Below are positions 54,803 through 63,313 of a DNA stretch of 64,000 nucleotides, one piece after another (within the stretch, counting starts at the first letter, position 1; every line of letters begins with the position of its first letter). The notes under the pieces were generated by a model. It saw only the letters and a program-made list of their open reading frames with translations, had not been told where the DNA came from and did no database searches. The DNA is from DTLC01 sp964555645 (GTDB lineage Bacteria > Verrucomicrobiota > Verrucomicrobiia > Limisphaerales > DTLC01). The stretch covers positions 62,001 to 126,000 of the forward strand of contig CAZKTA010000006.1 in assembly GCA_964555645.1 (NCBI GenBank). Direction: 5' to 3'. A program made the position numbers and the translations under genes.

Positions 54803-55258
54803 ATTCGTCATTCGTCATTCACCGTTGCCCTCTGCCTTCTGCTAGCTGCCTTTTGCCTTCGGGCCTGGGGACAGAGCTTTTCGATTGACTGGTGGACGGT
54901 TGACGGCGGCGGGGGCACGAGCACGGGCGGGGTCTATATCCTCAGCGGCACCATTGGCCAGCCGGATGCCGGGCCGACCATGACGGGTGGCAGCTTCGCG
55001 CTGACCGGCGGCTTTTGGGCAATCACCGCCGTTCAAGAGCCCGGGGCGCCAGTGTTAAGTGTGCGGCTTACCGCAACCAACACTGTGATGGTGTGGTGGC
55101 CGTCGCCTTCGGCTGGCTGGGTGCTTCGGCAGAACACCGACCTGAACACGACGAACTGGGTGACGCCGCCTGAGCCGATTCAAGACGACGGCACCAACCG
55201 GTTCATCATAGTGAATCCGCCGGTTGGCAACCGGTTCTATCGGTTGCACAAGCCGTGA
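54803..55258 (+). CDS. Short secreted FSIDWW-family protein, start unclear
   Basis: The mature part is about 126 residues: FSIDWWTVDGGGGTSTGGVY, SGTIGQPDAGPTMTGGSFAL, TGGFWAITAVQEPGAPVLSV, then WVLRQNTDLNTTNWVTPPEP and the end NRFYRLHKP. From memory this family is common and multi-copy in Pedosphaera-type Verrucomicrobiota; its function is unknown. The signal peptide VALCLLLAAFCLRAWGQS precedes it. No ATG, GTG or TTG stands in frame close upstream; only ATT codons in the ATTCGTC repeat are available. The normal start appears to have been lost by repeat insertion. The frame remains open back to 54302, inside the ATPase gene. Confidence 0.6.
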   Translation: MRHSSFTVALCLLLAAFCLRAWGQSFSIDWWTVDGGGGTSTGGVYILSGTIGQPDAGPTMTGGSFALTGGFWAITAVQEPGAPVLSVRLTATNTVMVWWPSPSAGWVLRQNTDLNTTNWVTPPEPIQDDGTNRFIIVNPPVGNRFYRLHKP

Positions 55259-55333
55259 GTAAAAACATTAAATCTGAAACACAAATCTTTAAATCAAGAC
55301 TCTTGAGTCTCAGCGGTTTGATCGTGACCGTGG

Positions 55334-56194
55334 TTGGTCAGCATCGTGACGCGCCAGATATTCTTCACGGTCAATGAAACCGGGCAGGTCATCATCACCC
55401 AGTTCGGCGAATACAAACGCAGCATCCAGGAACCGGGTCTGGCTTTCAAAACGCCCTTCGTGCAAACCGTACACCGCTTCGAGCGCCGCATCTTGGCCAG
55501 CGACGCCTCTAAGGCGGAATACCTCGCACAGGACAAGAAGCGGCTGGTGGCCGATCCCATCACCCGCTGGCGCATCGCCGACCCGCTCCAGTTCTTCAAG
55601 ACCGTGCGCGACGAATCCGGCGCCCGCGCCCGGCTCGACGACCTGGTCTTCTCGGAACTCCGGCGCGAAGTGGCCAGCCACGAGTTTGGGGTAGTAATCG
55701 GCCCAAAACGCGAAACTATCATGGACAACATGGCCAGAAGTGTGCGAGAGAAGGCGCGCGAGTTCGGCATCGAGGTGGTGGACGTGGGCATCAAACGTGC
55801 CGACCTGCCCGGCGAAGTGCAGACCAGCGTCTTCCAGCGGATGCAGGCCGAGCGCGAGCGCGAAGGCAAACGCTACCGCAGTGAGGGCGAGGAGGAATCG
55901 GCCAAGCTCAGGGCCGAGACAGACAAACAGCGGACCATCGTCTTGGCCACAGCCAGGCAGGACGCCGAGAAACTGCGCGGCGACGGCGACGCCACAGCCA
56001 CAGCCATTTACGCGGCGGCCTACGGCAAAGACCCCGAGTTCTACACCTTTACCCGCAGCCTCCGCGCTTACGAACAGTTCTTGGGCCGGCGCAGCACCCT
56101 GCTGTTGTCCACCGAGTCGGACCTGTTCCGCTACCTGAGCAGCCCGAAAGCGGAGGCGACGTCGCGTGCCACAGTAACGCCCCCGACGCGATGA
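55334..56194 (+). CDS. HflC-like SPFH protein, N-terminus uncertain
   Basis: A 286-residue band 7 protein like HflC, the periplasmic-side partner in the FtsH-modulating HflKC complex. The core reads IFFTVNETGQVIITQFGEYK, FVQTVHRFERRILASDASKA, FGIEVVDVGIKRADLPGEVQ, VFQRMQAEREREGKRYRSEG and YGKDPEFYTFTRSLRAYEQF. The usual N-terminal membrane helix is absent in frame. A hydrophobic LSLSGLIVTVVG is encoded just upstream (55301-55336) in another frame, so a frameshift near 55340 may have split it off. Here TTG 55334 is the start by default; GTG 55346 is possible. No hflK is adjacent. Confidence 0.8.
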   Translation: MVSIVTRQIFFTVNETGQVIITQFGEYKRSIQEPGLAFKTPFVQTVHRFERRILASDASKAEYLAQDKKRLVADPITRWRIADPLQFFKTVRDESGARARLDDLVFSELRREVASHEFGVVIGPKRETIMDNMARSVREKAREFGIEVVDVGIKRADLPGEVQTSVFQRMQAEREREGKRYRSEGEEESAKLRAETDKQRTIVLATARQDAEKLRGDGDATATAIYAAAYGKDPEFYTFTRSLRAYEQFLGRRSTLLLSTESDLFRYLSSPKAEATSRATVTPPTR

Positions 56195-56365
56195 CCATCG
56201 AAAACAAAAAAGTGATGAACTTGGTATTGAAAAACAACATACGCTTGTGCACCCGGTTTTTGGTTACGTCAAACTCTGAATACTGCGTTCGAACTGCCGC
56301 GGCTCGGTCTCCGCATGGTTTTTGCCGGACCAAACCAAACCACAACAACCAACCAATACATTAAG

Positions 56366-56900
56366 AACTACATCATCTCACAAAGCACCGCGTCATTCTT
56401 GCCATCACTTACGCCGGCGATTGACGCCATCCAGAGCCACAGCACCAACAACCCGACCAGTTTCGCGCAAAAAAGCGCGTTGGCTGATGGTTACCTGGCT
56501 GCAAGAGCATCTTGCGGGTTGGCTGGCTGAGTTCGACAAGCGCCGCTGGGTATTGGCTGGCAAAGACTCAACTCAATTCGGTGCGTCAGTTGGATGAACG
56601 CCAAGGGCGCGTTTATATCTGTTGCCAAACATTTCCAAAACTGGCTTCAAATCCGCCGAGTTCTGCAGTAGGTTTTTGCACCAGAAAAAGTGGCTGCTGT
56701 GCTGGGGATTGGCTTCGGCGGCAAACGATTGCATTTGCATCAGCCATGCCACCAGCATAGCCAACATCGAGAATGGACCTGAACAAATGAAACGATTTGT
56801 GCACTTCCGGGCACTATGAGGACCATGGTAACTGTAAACGGCATTGTCCGGGTGGTTTTCTTGGGCCGCAATGGCACGCTCATGGGAGACCGCTTGCGTT
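56366..56900 (+). pseudogene. Collapsed second copy of the aminotransferase-HAD segment
   Basis: From 56366 the sequence repeats the start of the aminotransferase at 45802 (NYIISQSTASFLPSLTP against NYPISRRAATLSPSLTL). It then jumps at ATTGACGCC straight to residue 262 or so (AIDAIQSHSTNNPTSFAQKS against AIDAIQSHSTSNPTSFAQKG), an exact in-frame loss of 723 bases relative to the intact gene between two ATTGAYGCC repeats. The rest follows the parent with several frameshifts through the C-terminus, and then into the start of the HAD gene (VVFLGRNGTLMGDR). It is a dead duplicate of 45.8-47.1 kb. Confidence 0.87.
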
Positions 56901-56976
56901 TGTGTGCGCCGTACCAAAACGCAGGGTGTCTGCGTTCATCCGGCTTATCTGCCGTTTGCCATCTTGATTACAGAAC

Positions 56977-58119
56977 ATGATCACCTTGGGCATCATTGGC
57001 GGCGGACAACTGGCCAAAATGACGGCCCAAGCCGCAGCACAACTCGGTTGCCAGGTAGTTATCCTGGAGCGGCAGGCCGATTTCCCGGCCTGCAGCCTTG
57101 CTACTCGCACGCTCACCGGCGATTGGAACAACCCGGAGTCGTTGCTCGAACTGGCGTCTTTGGCGGATGTTGTCACACTGGAAAATGAGTTTGTGGACAG
57201 CGGCGCGTTGGCTGTTTTAGAGCAGCACGGGCACAAACTCTGGCCGTCTTCTGCCACGATGCGGCTCATTCAAGACAAACTCATCCAAAAACAGACGCTC
57301 GCAGGTGCTGGTCTGCCCGTGCCACGCTTCGCGGATGCACCTAACCGAACGGCAGTACACGCCGCCGCCGCGCAATTTGGCTGGCCGCTCGTGCTCAAGC
57401 GGCGCAAACTCGGCTACGACGGCAAGGGTAATGCAACTTTGCACACGCCGGACGACGTCGAGACCGCATGGCAACAGCTCAATGGCGACCGGCACCCGCT
57501 TTACGTCGAGGAATTTTGTCATTTCAAAATGGAGCTGGCCGACATCGTCACCCGCGGACAAGACGGCGAAACCGTCCTTTACCCCGTCACCGAAACAATC
57601 AATCGCAATCACATCTGTCACGTGACAAAAACACCAGCACCGATCCCGGCTGAAATCGCTGCGCGCGCCGGCGAATTGGCCCGCCGGACCGCTGCGGTCA
57701 TCGGCATCGTCGGTACTATGGGGCTGGAACTGTTTTTGCGTGCGGACGGTGAGTTGTTGATTAACGAAATTGCACCGCGGGTGCACAACACCGGCCATTA
57801 CACAATCGAAGCCTGCGTATGCTCGCAATTTGAAAATCATGTCCGCGCCGTGCTCGGCTGGCCGCTTGGTTCGCCCGCGCTGCGTACCCCGGCCGCTGTC
57901 ATGGTCAACCTGCTGGGTACAGCCGAAGGGCCGGGAACACCGCAAGGTCTGACGGACGCCTTGCGTGTGCAAGGCGCACATGTTCATATTTACGGCAAAA
58001 CCCGCAGTGGCAAAGGCCGCAAGATGGGCCACGTCACTGCGCTTGGTGCCACACTCGAAGAGGCACTGGCGACGGCCCGACGTGCCGCCGATTGCATACG
58101 ATTCGGGTTGGCAAAATGA
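56977..58119 (+). CDS. purK: N5-carboxyaminoimidazole ribonucleotide synthase
   Basis: ATP-grasp enzyme of 380 residues that carboxylates AIR to N5-CAIR in purine synthesis. The N-terminal motif is TLGIIGGGQLAKMTAQAAAQ. The ATP-grasp core includes WPLVLKRRKLGYDGKGNATL, LYVEEFCHFKMELADIVTRG and LLINEIAPRVHNTGHYTIEA, with the metal-binding Glu-Asn/His motif. It overlaps purE by four bases (ATGA). The preceding 600 bases are the dead aminotransferase copy, so the purK promoter must be close. Confidence 0.95.
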   Translation: MITLGIIGGGQLAKMTAQAAAQLGCQVVILERQADFPACSLATRTLTGDWNNPESLLELASLADVVTLENEFVDSGALAVLEQHGHKLWPSSATMRLIQDKLIQKQTLAGAGLPVPRFADAPNRTAVHAAAAQFGWPLVLKRRKLGYDGKGNATLHTPDDVETAWQQLNGDRHPLYVEEFCHFKMELADIVTRGQDGETVLYPVTETINRNHICHVTKTPAPIPAEIAARAGELARRTAAVIGIVGTMGLELFLRADGELLINEIAPRVHNTGHYTIEACVCSQFENHVRAVLGWPLGSPALRTPAAVMVNLLGTAEGPGTPQGLTDALRVQGAHVHIYGKTRSGKGRKMGHVTALGATLEEALATARRAADCIRFGLAK

Positions 58120-58688
58120 AGAATGTGACTCAAATGAAAAACAAGAATCCAAGTTCAAACCCAAAGCAGCGGACTCGAAAGCCCTTGGTCGGCATCATCA
58201 TGGGCAGCGATTCAGACTGGCCGACTATGAAGGTTGCCGCCGAAACCTGCGAAGAGTTTGGCGTGCCATACGAGGCGCACGTGGTCTCAGCGCATCGCAC
58301 ACCGCTGGAAATGGCTGAGTATGGTCGCACTGCTGCAGCGCGCGGCCTGAAGGTCATCATTGCCGGCGCCGGCGGGGCGGCACATTTGCCAGGCATGGTT
58401 GCAAGTCACACGGTGCTGCCGGTGATTGGCGTGCCGGTGGAGAGCAAATCGCTCAAAGGCTTGGACTCGCTGCTTTCAATTGTGCAAATGCCGGCCGGTG
58501 TTCCTGTGGCCACTGTGGCCATTGGGAATGGCCGGAACGCCGCCCTGCTGGCTTTGCAAATCCTGGCCTTGAACGATCAGCAACTACGCCGCCGTTTGCA
58601 TGAGCACAAGGCAAAAATGCGATCGAAAGCGTTGCAAGCCGATACTGCGTTACAGCAGGAGCTAACCAGCTCAAAAGCCGCGCCGTAG
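58116..58688 (+). CDS. purE: N5-CAIR mutase
   Basis: Class I PurE of 190 residues, converting N5-CAIR to CAIR. ATG 58116, overlapping the purK stop, is preferred; ATG 58134 would also serve. An unusual lysine/asparagine-rich leader of about 28 residues precedes the family start PLVGIIMGSDSDWPTMKVAA. The active-site motif YEAHVVSAHRTPLEMAEYGR contains the catalytic histidine (SAHR). AGAGGAAHLPGMVASHTVLP and GLDSLLSIVQMPAGVPVATV complete the pattern. Confidence 0.95.
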   Translation: MKNVTQMKNKNPSSNPKQRTRKPLVGIIMGSDSDWPTMKVAAETCEEFGVPYEAHVVSAHRTPLEMAEYGRTAAARGLKVIIAGAGGAAHLPGMVASHTVLPVIGVPVESKSLKGLDSLLSIVQMPAGVPVATVAIGNGRNAALLALQILALNDQQLRRRLHEHKAKMRSKALQADTALQQELTSSKAAP

Positions 58689-58813
58689 CTCAGGCTTAAA
58701 CCTGACTGCGGTTCCCACCAAAGTCAGTAGGTTGCTTTCGTAAGGCGGTTAAAAAAACGCTTTTCGCTGGCAGAAATTGTGCTATTGTTGATTGCGGTTA
58801 AGATTTTGTAAGG

Positions 58814-60121
58814 TTGAAAGCGCTCATCGAGACTAGAAATACACGACCTGAACGCGTCTTTTTAATCGGCATCGAGCTAAAAGGCCGCAGCGGCTGGCAG
58901 ACGCGCGATTCGCTTGATGAACTTGCCCAGTTAACCGCCAGTGCAGGCGGTGAAGTTGTCGGCAGCGGCATACAACGGCTCGATGCGCCCAATGCAAGCA
59001 CGTTTATCGGCAGCGGTAAGGCCGTCGAGTTTGCCAAGCAGTGCCGCACGCTGCAGGCAGACACTGTAATCTTTGACGATGAACTTACGCCTGCACAAAC
59101 GCGTAACCTCGAGAAGATTTTCAATTGCAAGGTACTGGACCGCACGGATTTGATCCTGGACATATTCGCGCAACGGGCTCGCACGCGCGAAGGCAAGTTG
59201 CAGGTCGAGCTTGCGCAACTGCAGCATCTGTTGCCGCGTTTGACGCGGTACTGGGGGCACTTGTCGCGTCAGGCGGGCGGCATTGGTGTGCGGGGCGGCG
59301 AGGGCGAGTCCCAGCTTGAGATGGACCGGCGCCGTGTCCAGGAACGCATCGCGCGGATTGAACGTGAGCTTGAGATTGTCCAGAAACACCGCGCAATTCA
59401 GCGCAGCGCGCGTCAGCGCAATCACATGCCGTTGGCCTCGATTGTGGGCTACACCAACGCGGGCAAATCAACGCTCTTGAACGCGCTTACCGGCGCAAAC
59501 GTGTATGCTGACGACAGGTTGTTTGCGACGTTGGACCCGACAACGCGCAAGGTGCGCTTGCCGACGAACCAGTTTGTGCTGTTGACCGACACGGTCGGGT
59601 TCATTCGCAAGTTGCCGCACCAGTTGGTCAAGGCGTTCAAGGCGACCTTGGAAGAAGTCGTGCAATCGGACCTGCTGGTTCACGTGGTTGACATCAGTCA
59701 TCCACAGGCCGAAGAACAGATCGAAGCCGTCAATACAGTGCTCAAAGAGATCGGTGCAGACGCAAAACCGACCGTGCTAGTACTGAACAAGATTGACAAG
59801 CTAAACGGCAATGGCGTCTGGACGCGTGTCCGAGAACGGTTCCCGAATGCAGTGGCAGTTTCGGCCAAGACTGGCGATGGCATATCTGCATTACTGGATG
59901 AGCTGGCTGGGCAATTGCGTCCGCCGCGGCAATTCGTGCTATTGGCAGTGCCACACGAGCATGCAAGTGTAATTGCACGGTTGCACCAGGTCGGCCAGGT
60001 CGTCGCTGCGCGATACTGCGGCAAAACCGCGCGGTTCAAGGCGCGTATTCCGCCGCATCTGCGTGCTGAGTTCGAGCCGTTCATCGTCCAAGAGTTCCAG
60101 GCCGACCCACAAAAAAGTTGA
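58814..60121 (+). CDS. hflX: GTPase HflX
   Basis: A 435-residue ribosome-associated GTPase that splits stalled or heat-damaged 70S ribosomes. The start is TTG 58814 (MKALIETRNTRPERVFLIGI); no ATG is near. The N-terminal domain includes ASTFIGSGKAVEFAKQCRTL and the glycine-rich GHLSRQAGGIGVRGGEGESQ with LEMDRRRVQERIARIE. The G domain has G1 GYTNAGKSTLLNAL, G3 DTVGFIRKLP and G4 VLNKIDKL. The spacing of a GTAAGG sequence is too close to the TTG to be an ideal ribosome site. Confidence 0.95.
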   Translation: MKALIETRNTRPERVFLIGIELKGRSGWQTRDSLDELAQLTASAGGEVVGSGIQRLDAPNASTFIGSGKAVEFAKQCRTLQADTVIFDDELTPAQTRNLEKIFNCKVLDRTDLILDIFAQRARTREGKLQVELAQLQHLLPRLTRYWGHLSRQAGGIGVRGGEGESQLEMDRRRVQERIARIERELEIVQKHRAIQRSARQRNHMPLASIVGYTNAGKSTLLNALTGANVYADDRLFATLDPTTRKVRLPTNQFVLLTDTVGFIRKLPHQLVKAFKATLEEVVQSDLLVHVVDISHPQAEEQIEAVNTVLKEIGADAKPTVLVLNKIDKLNGNGVWTRVRERFPNAVAVSAKTGDGISALLDELAGQLRPPRQFVLLAVPHEHASVIARLHQVGQVVAARYCGKTARFKARIPPHLRAEFEPFIVQEFQADPQKS

Positions 60122-60226
60122 TCCCATGCCGTGCTCACACTGTGCGCGCTGGCACGGGGTAGGTTTTTTGGAGCCTTTGCATCAACAGGTCAGGGTGATA
60201 ATCTGTCCGGCGCTGTGAGTGTGAGC

Positions 60227-60922
60227 ATGCGCCTAAAAGACCAGCCACTGAGTGAACGCCCGCGCGAGCGGTTAATCGCACACGGGCCGGACGCGCTGAG
60301 TAACGCAGAGCTACTGGCGATTCTGTTGCGTGCTGGTTACAAGGGCAAAACTGCGGTTGATGTAGGGCGTGAACTGCTGGCAAAGTTCGGCTCGCTTCAT
60401 GCGCTTGCTCGTGCCACGGTTGATGACCTGAGAGTCGTCAAAGGTGTCGGCCGCGACAAAGCGGTCACGCTTGTGGCAGCTTTTAAGCTTGCCCAAAAAA
60501 TTGCCGAGGAAATCAGGTATGACTCACCTGAGCTTAATCATCCCAAAGAAGTCGTGAGGTTACTGCGCGCCAAGAACTGGCTCAAACCTGTCGAGACATT
60601 TCAAGTGTTACTGTTGAACAGGCGGAATCGCCTCATCCGGTGCGAAGAAATTGCTACGGGCACACTTGACACGTTACTTGTGCATCCGCGCGAGGTATTT
60701 CGGGCTGCAATCGCGGCGAATGCAGCTTCGGTGGTGTTTGTGCATAACCACCCGAGCGGTGACCCCACGCCGAGCGAAGCGGACATCAAGATCACACGCG
60801 AGTTAATCCGAGCCGGCCAACTGCTCAGGATCGAGGTGCTCGATCATATCATCATCGGCCAGCCAAGCACCGAGCGACAGCAAGATTACGTTTCGCTGCG
60901 TGAACTTGGCTATTTCAGTTAA
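60227..60922 (+). CDS. radC: RadC (MPN/JAMM domain DNA-repair-associated protein)
   Basis: A 231-residue RadC protein. ATG 60227 gives MRLKDQPLSERPRERLIAHG, the family start; GTG 60221 is two codons upstream. A helix-hairpin-helix region (LLAILLRAGYKGKTAVDVGR and VKGVGRDKAVTLVAAFKLAQ) is followed by the JAMM metal site VVFVHNHPSGDPTPSEADIK (HxH...D). The metal-site residues are complete. The physiological role is unsettled; a link to DNA repair or recombination is assumed. Confidence 0.94.
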   Translation: MRLKDQPLSERPRERLIAHGPDALSNAELLAILLRAGYKGKTAVDVGRELLAKFGSLHALARATVDDLRVVKGVGRDKAVTLVAAFKLAQKIAEEIRYDSPELNHPKEVVRLLRAKNWLKPVETFQVLLLNRRNRLIRCEEIATGTLDTLLVHPREVFRAAIAANAASVVFVHNHPSGDPTPSEADIKITRELIRAGQLLRIEVLDHIIIGQPSTERQQDYVSLRELGYFS

Positions 60923-60965
60923 CAAAACTCGATGCAATCGTTCATTCTCACCACACTAAACGCAG

Positions 60966-61769
60966 ATGATTCATCCGACAGCAGTAGTGCACCCGAAAGC
61001 TGTGCTTGACCCGAGTGTGACAGTCGGGCCGTACGCGGTGATCGACTCCGGGGTTGTAATTGGGCCCGACTGCGTGATCGGGCCGTATGTGTACATCACC
61101 GGTCAAACTGTCATCGGCGCGCGGAACCGATTCCATGCCGGGTGCGTGATCGGGGATGCGCCCCAAGACCTCAAATACAAGGGTGAACCGACCAGACTGC
61201 GCATAGGCGACGATAACGTGTTCCGCGAACACGTAACTGTGCACAGGTCTAACAAGCCCGAGGAGGAAACCGTGCTGGGGGCAAACAATTTCCTTATGCA
61301 GCACAGTCACGTTGCACACAATTGCGTAATTGGCAATCACGTGATCCTGGCAGGGGGCGCGCTGTTGGCCGGCCATGCAATTGTGCATGACCGCGCATTT
61401 ATTTCCGGCAACTGTCTTGTGCACCAGTTCACTCGGGTCGGCACCCTGGCCATGATGCAAGGCGGTGCGGCTATCAGCAAAGACTTACCACCATTCACTG
61501 TTGCGGTTCGTGAAAACGAGATTTGCGGACTGAACATCGTCGGTCTGCGCCGGGCTGGCGTACCCGCTGAAGAACGACTGGAGCTGAAACGGCTGTACAG
61601 AGTGCTGTTTCGCGAAGGGCGAAATCTAAGTACCGCACTTGCGATTGCACGCGAGCAGTTTCATGCACCCTCGGCAAAGCTTATGCTCGAGTTCATTTCT
61701 GAATCGAAGCGCGGCATCTGTACCCACCGCAGACAAGAACCGCAAGACACCGCCTCGCCGAGCGATTAA
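60966..61769 (+). CDS. lpxA: Acyl-ACP--UDP-N-acetylglucosamine O-acyltransferase
   Basis: First enzyme of lipid A synthesis, 267 residues, a left-handed beta-helix of hexapeptide repeats (MIHPTAVVHPKAVLDPSVTV and so on). The catalytic histidine is in LMQHSHVAHNCVIGNHVILA. The C-terminal helical part with FTVAVRENEICGLNIVGLRR and RAGVPAEERLELKRLYRVLF is typical. The tail after about residue 250 is short and polar. The gene indicates an LPS-bearing outer membrane. lpxB, lpxC, lpxD and fabZ are not adjacent. Confidence 0.96.
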   Translation: MIHPTAVVHPKAVLDPSVTVGPYAVIDSGVVIGPDCVIGPYVYITGQTVIGARNRFHAGCVIGDAPQDLKYKGEPTRLRIGDDNVFREHVTVHRSNKPEEETVLGANNFLMQHSHVAHNCVIGNHVILAGGALLAGHAIVHDRAFISGNCLVHQFTRVGTLAMMQGGAAISKDLPPFTVAVRENEICGLNIVGLRRAGVPAEERLELKRLYRVLFREGRNLSTALAIAREQFHAPSAKLMLEFISESKRGICTHRRQEPQDTASPSD

Positions 61770-61913
61770 GCCTGGGGCAGCTTAATCTGCGCTGGGTTAT
61801 TGCGCCCAGGTTGCGTGAGCCCAGGCTCTGTGGCCCAGCATAGAAAGCCCAACACTTCGCTTCTGCTGTCAACAGAGAATGATGTTTTCCTGCGCTGGCT
61901 GTAGCTGCAAACC

Positions 61914-62078
61914 TCAACTCTTTTTCGACGTAATGGCGAAGAAGGTGCTAACGCGCTGCACAACCTTATCCGAGCTGCATTTTGGGCAACGGATCTTTTT
62001 CTTGCCGTGCTCGCTCATGCGTTCTGTCTGGCTGAATTTTTTGCCGCATTTAGTGCACTCGTATTCGTACACAGGCAT
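61914..62078 (-). CDS. Small FmdB-like zinc-ribbon protein
   Basis: A 54-residue gene found by reading the minus strand: MPVYEYECTKCGKKFSQTER, then KKKIRCPKCSSDKVVQRVST, ending at TGA 61914-61916. Two CxxC pairs (CTKCG and CPKCSS) form one zinc ribbon; the MPxYEY start marks the FmdB family, as at 29428. It is convergent with lpxA and divergent from queE. The function of the family is unknown. Confidence 0.88.
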   Translation of the reverse strand: MPVYEYECTKCGKKFSQTERMSEHGKKKIRCPKCSSDKVVQRVSTFFAITSKKS

Positions 62079-62404
62079 AGACAACCACAGGTATTTCTTG
62101 GTTGTTCGAACGGCTATTTCAGTTGATTACCACGCGCAAACTACAACTTTTGGCGCGGCCAACTCGTGTTTGTACGTCACCTATACCGTGCGTGCGCACA
62201 AAGTTCAATCTCAAATCACTTTGCAAATGGCGGTGGCCGTAACTGTTTCGTGATCGCGCGAATATTTGCCCAAAACGCCACGTTCAACATCACAAGGACG
62301 TACCTTTGACCCGCCGGTATTTGCACAGCGCGAAGTGGTCACACGGTTTAAGAACGTAAACACAATTCACTCGCGATAAAAAAAGCTGTATCCTCACTCA
62401 CCAA

Positions 62405-63148
62405 ATGGACACCCAGTTCGTTGTCAGCGAGATATTCTTGAGTCTGCAGGGCGAAAGCACATACGCCGGTTTGCCGTGCGTGTTTATTCGGCTGACAGGG
62501 TGCAACTTGCGCTGCTCGTACTGCGACACTGCATACGCGTTCAGTGGCGGGCGAAAGATGTCTCTGGCCGAAATTCGCGCACATGTACTCCGGCTGGCCG
62601 AGCCGTTTCGGCTCAACCGGGCCAAGTCGGGCCGGCTCAGGCTGCCATTGGTCGAGCTAACTGGGGGCGAACCGTTACTTCAGCGCGGCTCGCTGCGCCT
62701 GATGAAACGATTGTGCGACGACGGTTTTATCGTTTTGCTGGAGACAAACGGTGCACACGACATCGCACGTGTGGACACACGTGTCCGCAAGATAATGGAC
62801 ATCAAATGTCCAAGTAGCGGCGAAGCACACCAAAACCGCTGGGCGAACATTGCGCACTTGAGGCGCTCTGACGAAGTAAAGTTTGTCATAGCAACAGTGC
62901 AGGATTATGAATGGGCAAAACAGCAAGTTAATGTGCACGCGCTTGCGCAGCGGTGCACCGTGCTGTTCAGTTGGGCGCATCCGCTCGGGCCGCGCGAGGG
63001 CGTTAGCTCCTTGAAACCTGTACCCCCGGGGCACGTACCGATCTCGCAGCGCCAGTTAGCCGAGCGTATCGTGGCAGACGCGCTGCCAGTGCGGTTTCAG
63101 GTACAGTTGCACAAAGTAATCTGGCCGACCGAACTGCGCGGTGTATAA
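62405..63148 (+). CDS. queE: 7-carboxy-7-deazaguanine synthase
   Basis: Radical SAM enzyme of 247 residues that contracts 6-carboxytetrahydropterin in queuosine and archaeosine-type synthesis. The start MDTQFVVSEIFLSLQGESTY is typical. The cluster-binding CNLRCSYCDTAY gives the CxxxCxxC motif, and VELTGGEPLL is the SAM/substrate GGE motif. The C-terminus has VLFSWAHP. No queC, queD or queF lies in the window, and no preQ1 riboswitch was recognised in the 250 bases upstream. Confidence 0.94.
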   Translation: MDTQFVVSEIFLSLQGESTYAGLPCVFIRLTGCNLRCSYCDTAYAFSGGRKMSLAEIRAHVLRLAEPFRLNRAKSGRLRLPLVELTGGEPLLQRGSLRLMKRLCDDGFIVLLETNGAHDIARVDTRVRKIMDIKCPSSGEAHQNRWANIAHLRRSDEVKFVIATVQDYEWAKQQVNVHALAQRCTVLFSWAHPLGPREGVSSLKPVPPGHVPISQRQLAERIVADALPVRFQVQLHKVIWPTELRGV

Positions 63149-63313
63149 GCATTTTCAAATTTGCGATTTCTCGTCTTGCATGGGCAGGTGCGGAAGCGCT
63201 GCTAACAGCTTATCAGGCTGCACCTGCTGCGGTTTTGTATTGAACCCAGCGCACGAAATTGCGTAGCTCGAAGACAAAAGAGACCGTTGAACCATAACAC
63301 AGTAAAAACGCGA

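Noticed and set aside
62250..62404. preQ1 riboswitch upstream of queE, suggested by the sequence GATAAAAAAAGCT
   Set aside because: The conserved loop and C-rich segments of the known preQ1 classes could not be found around the A-run.
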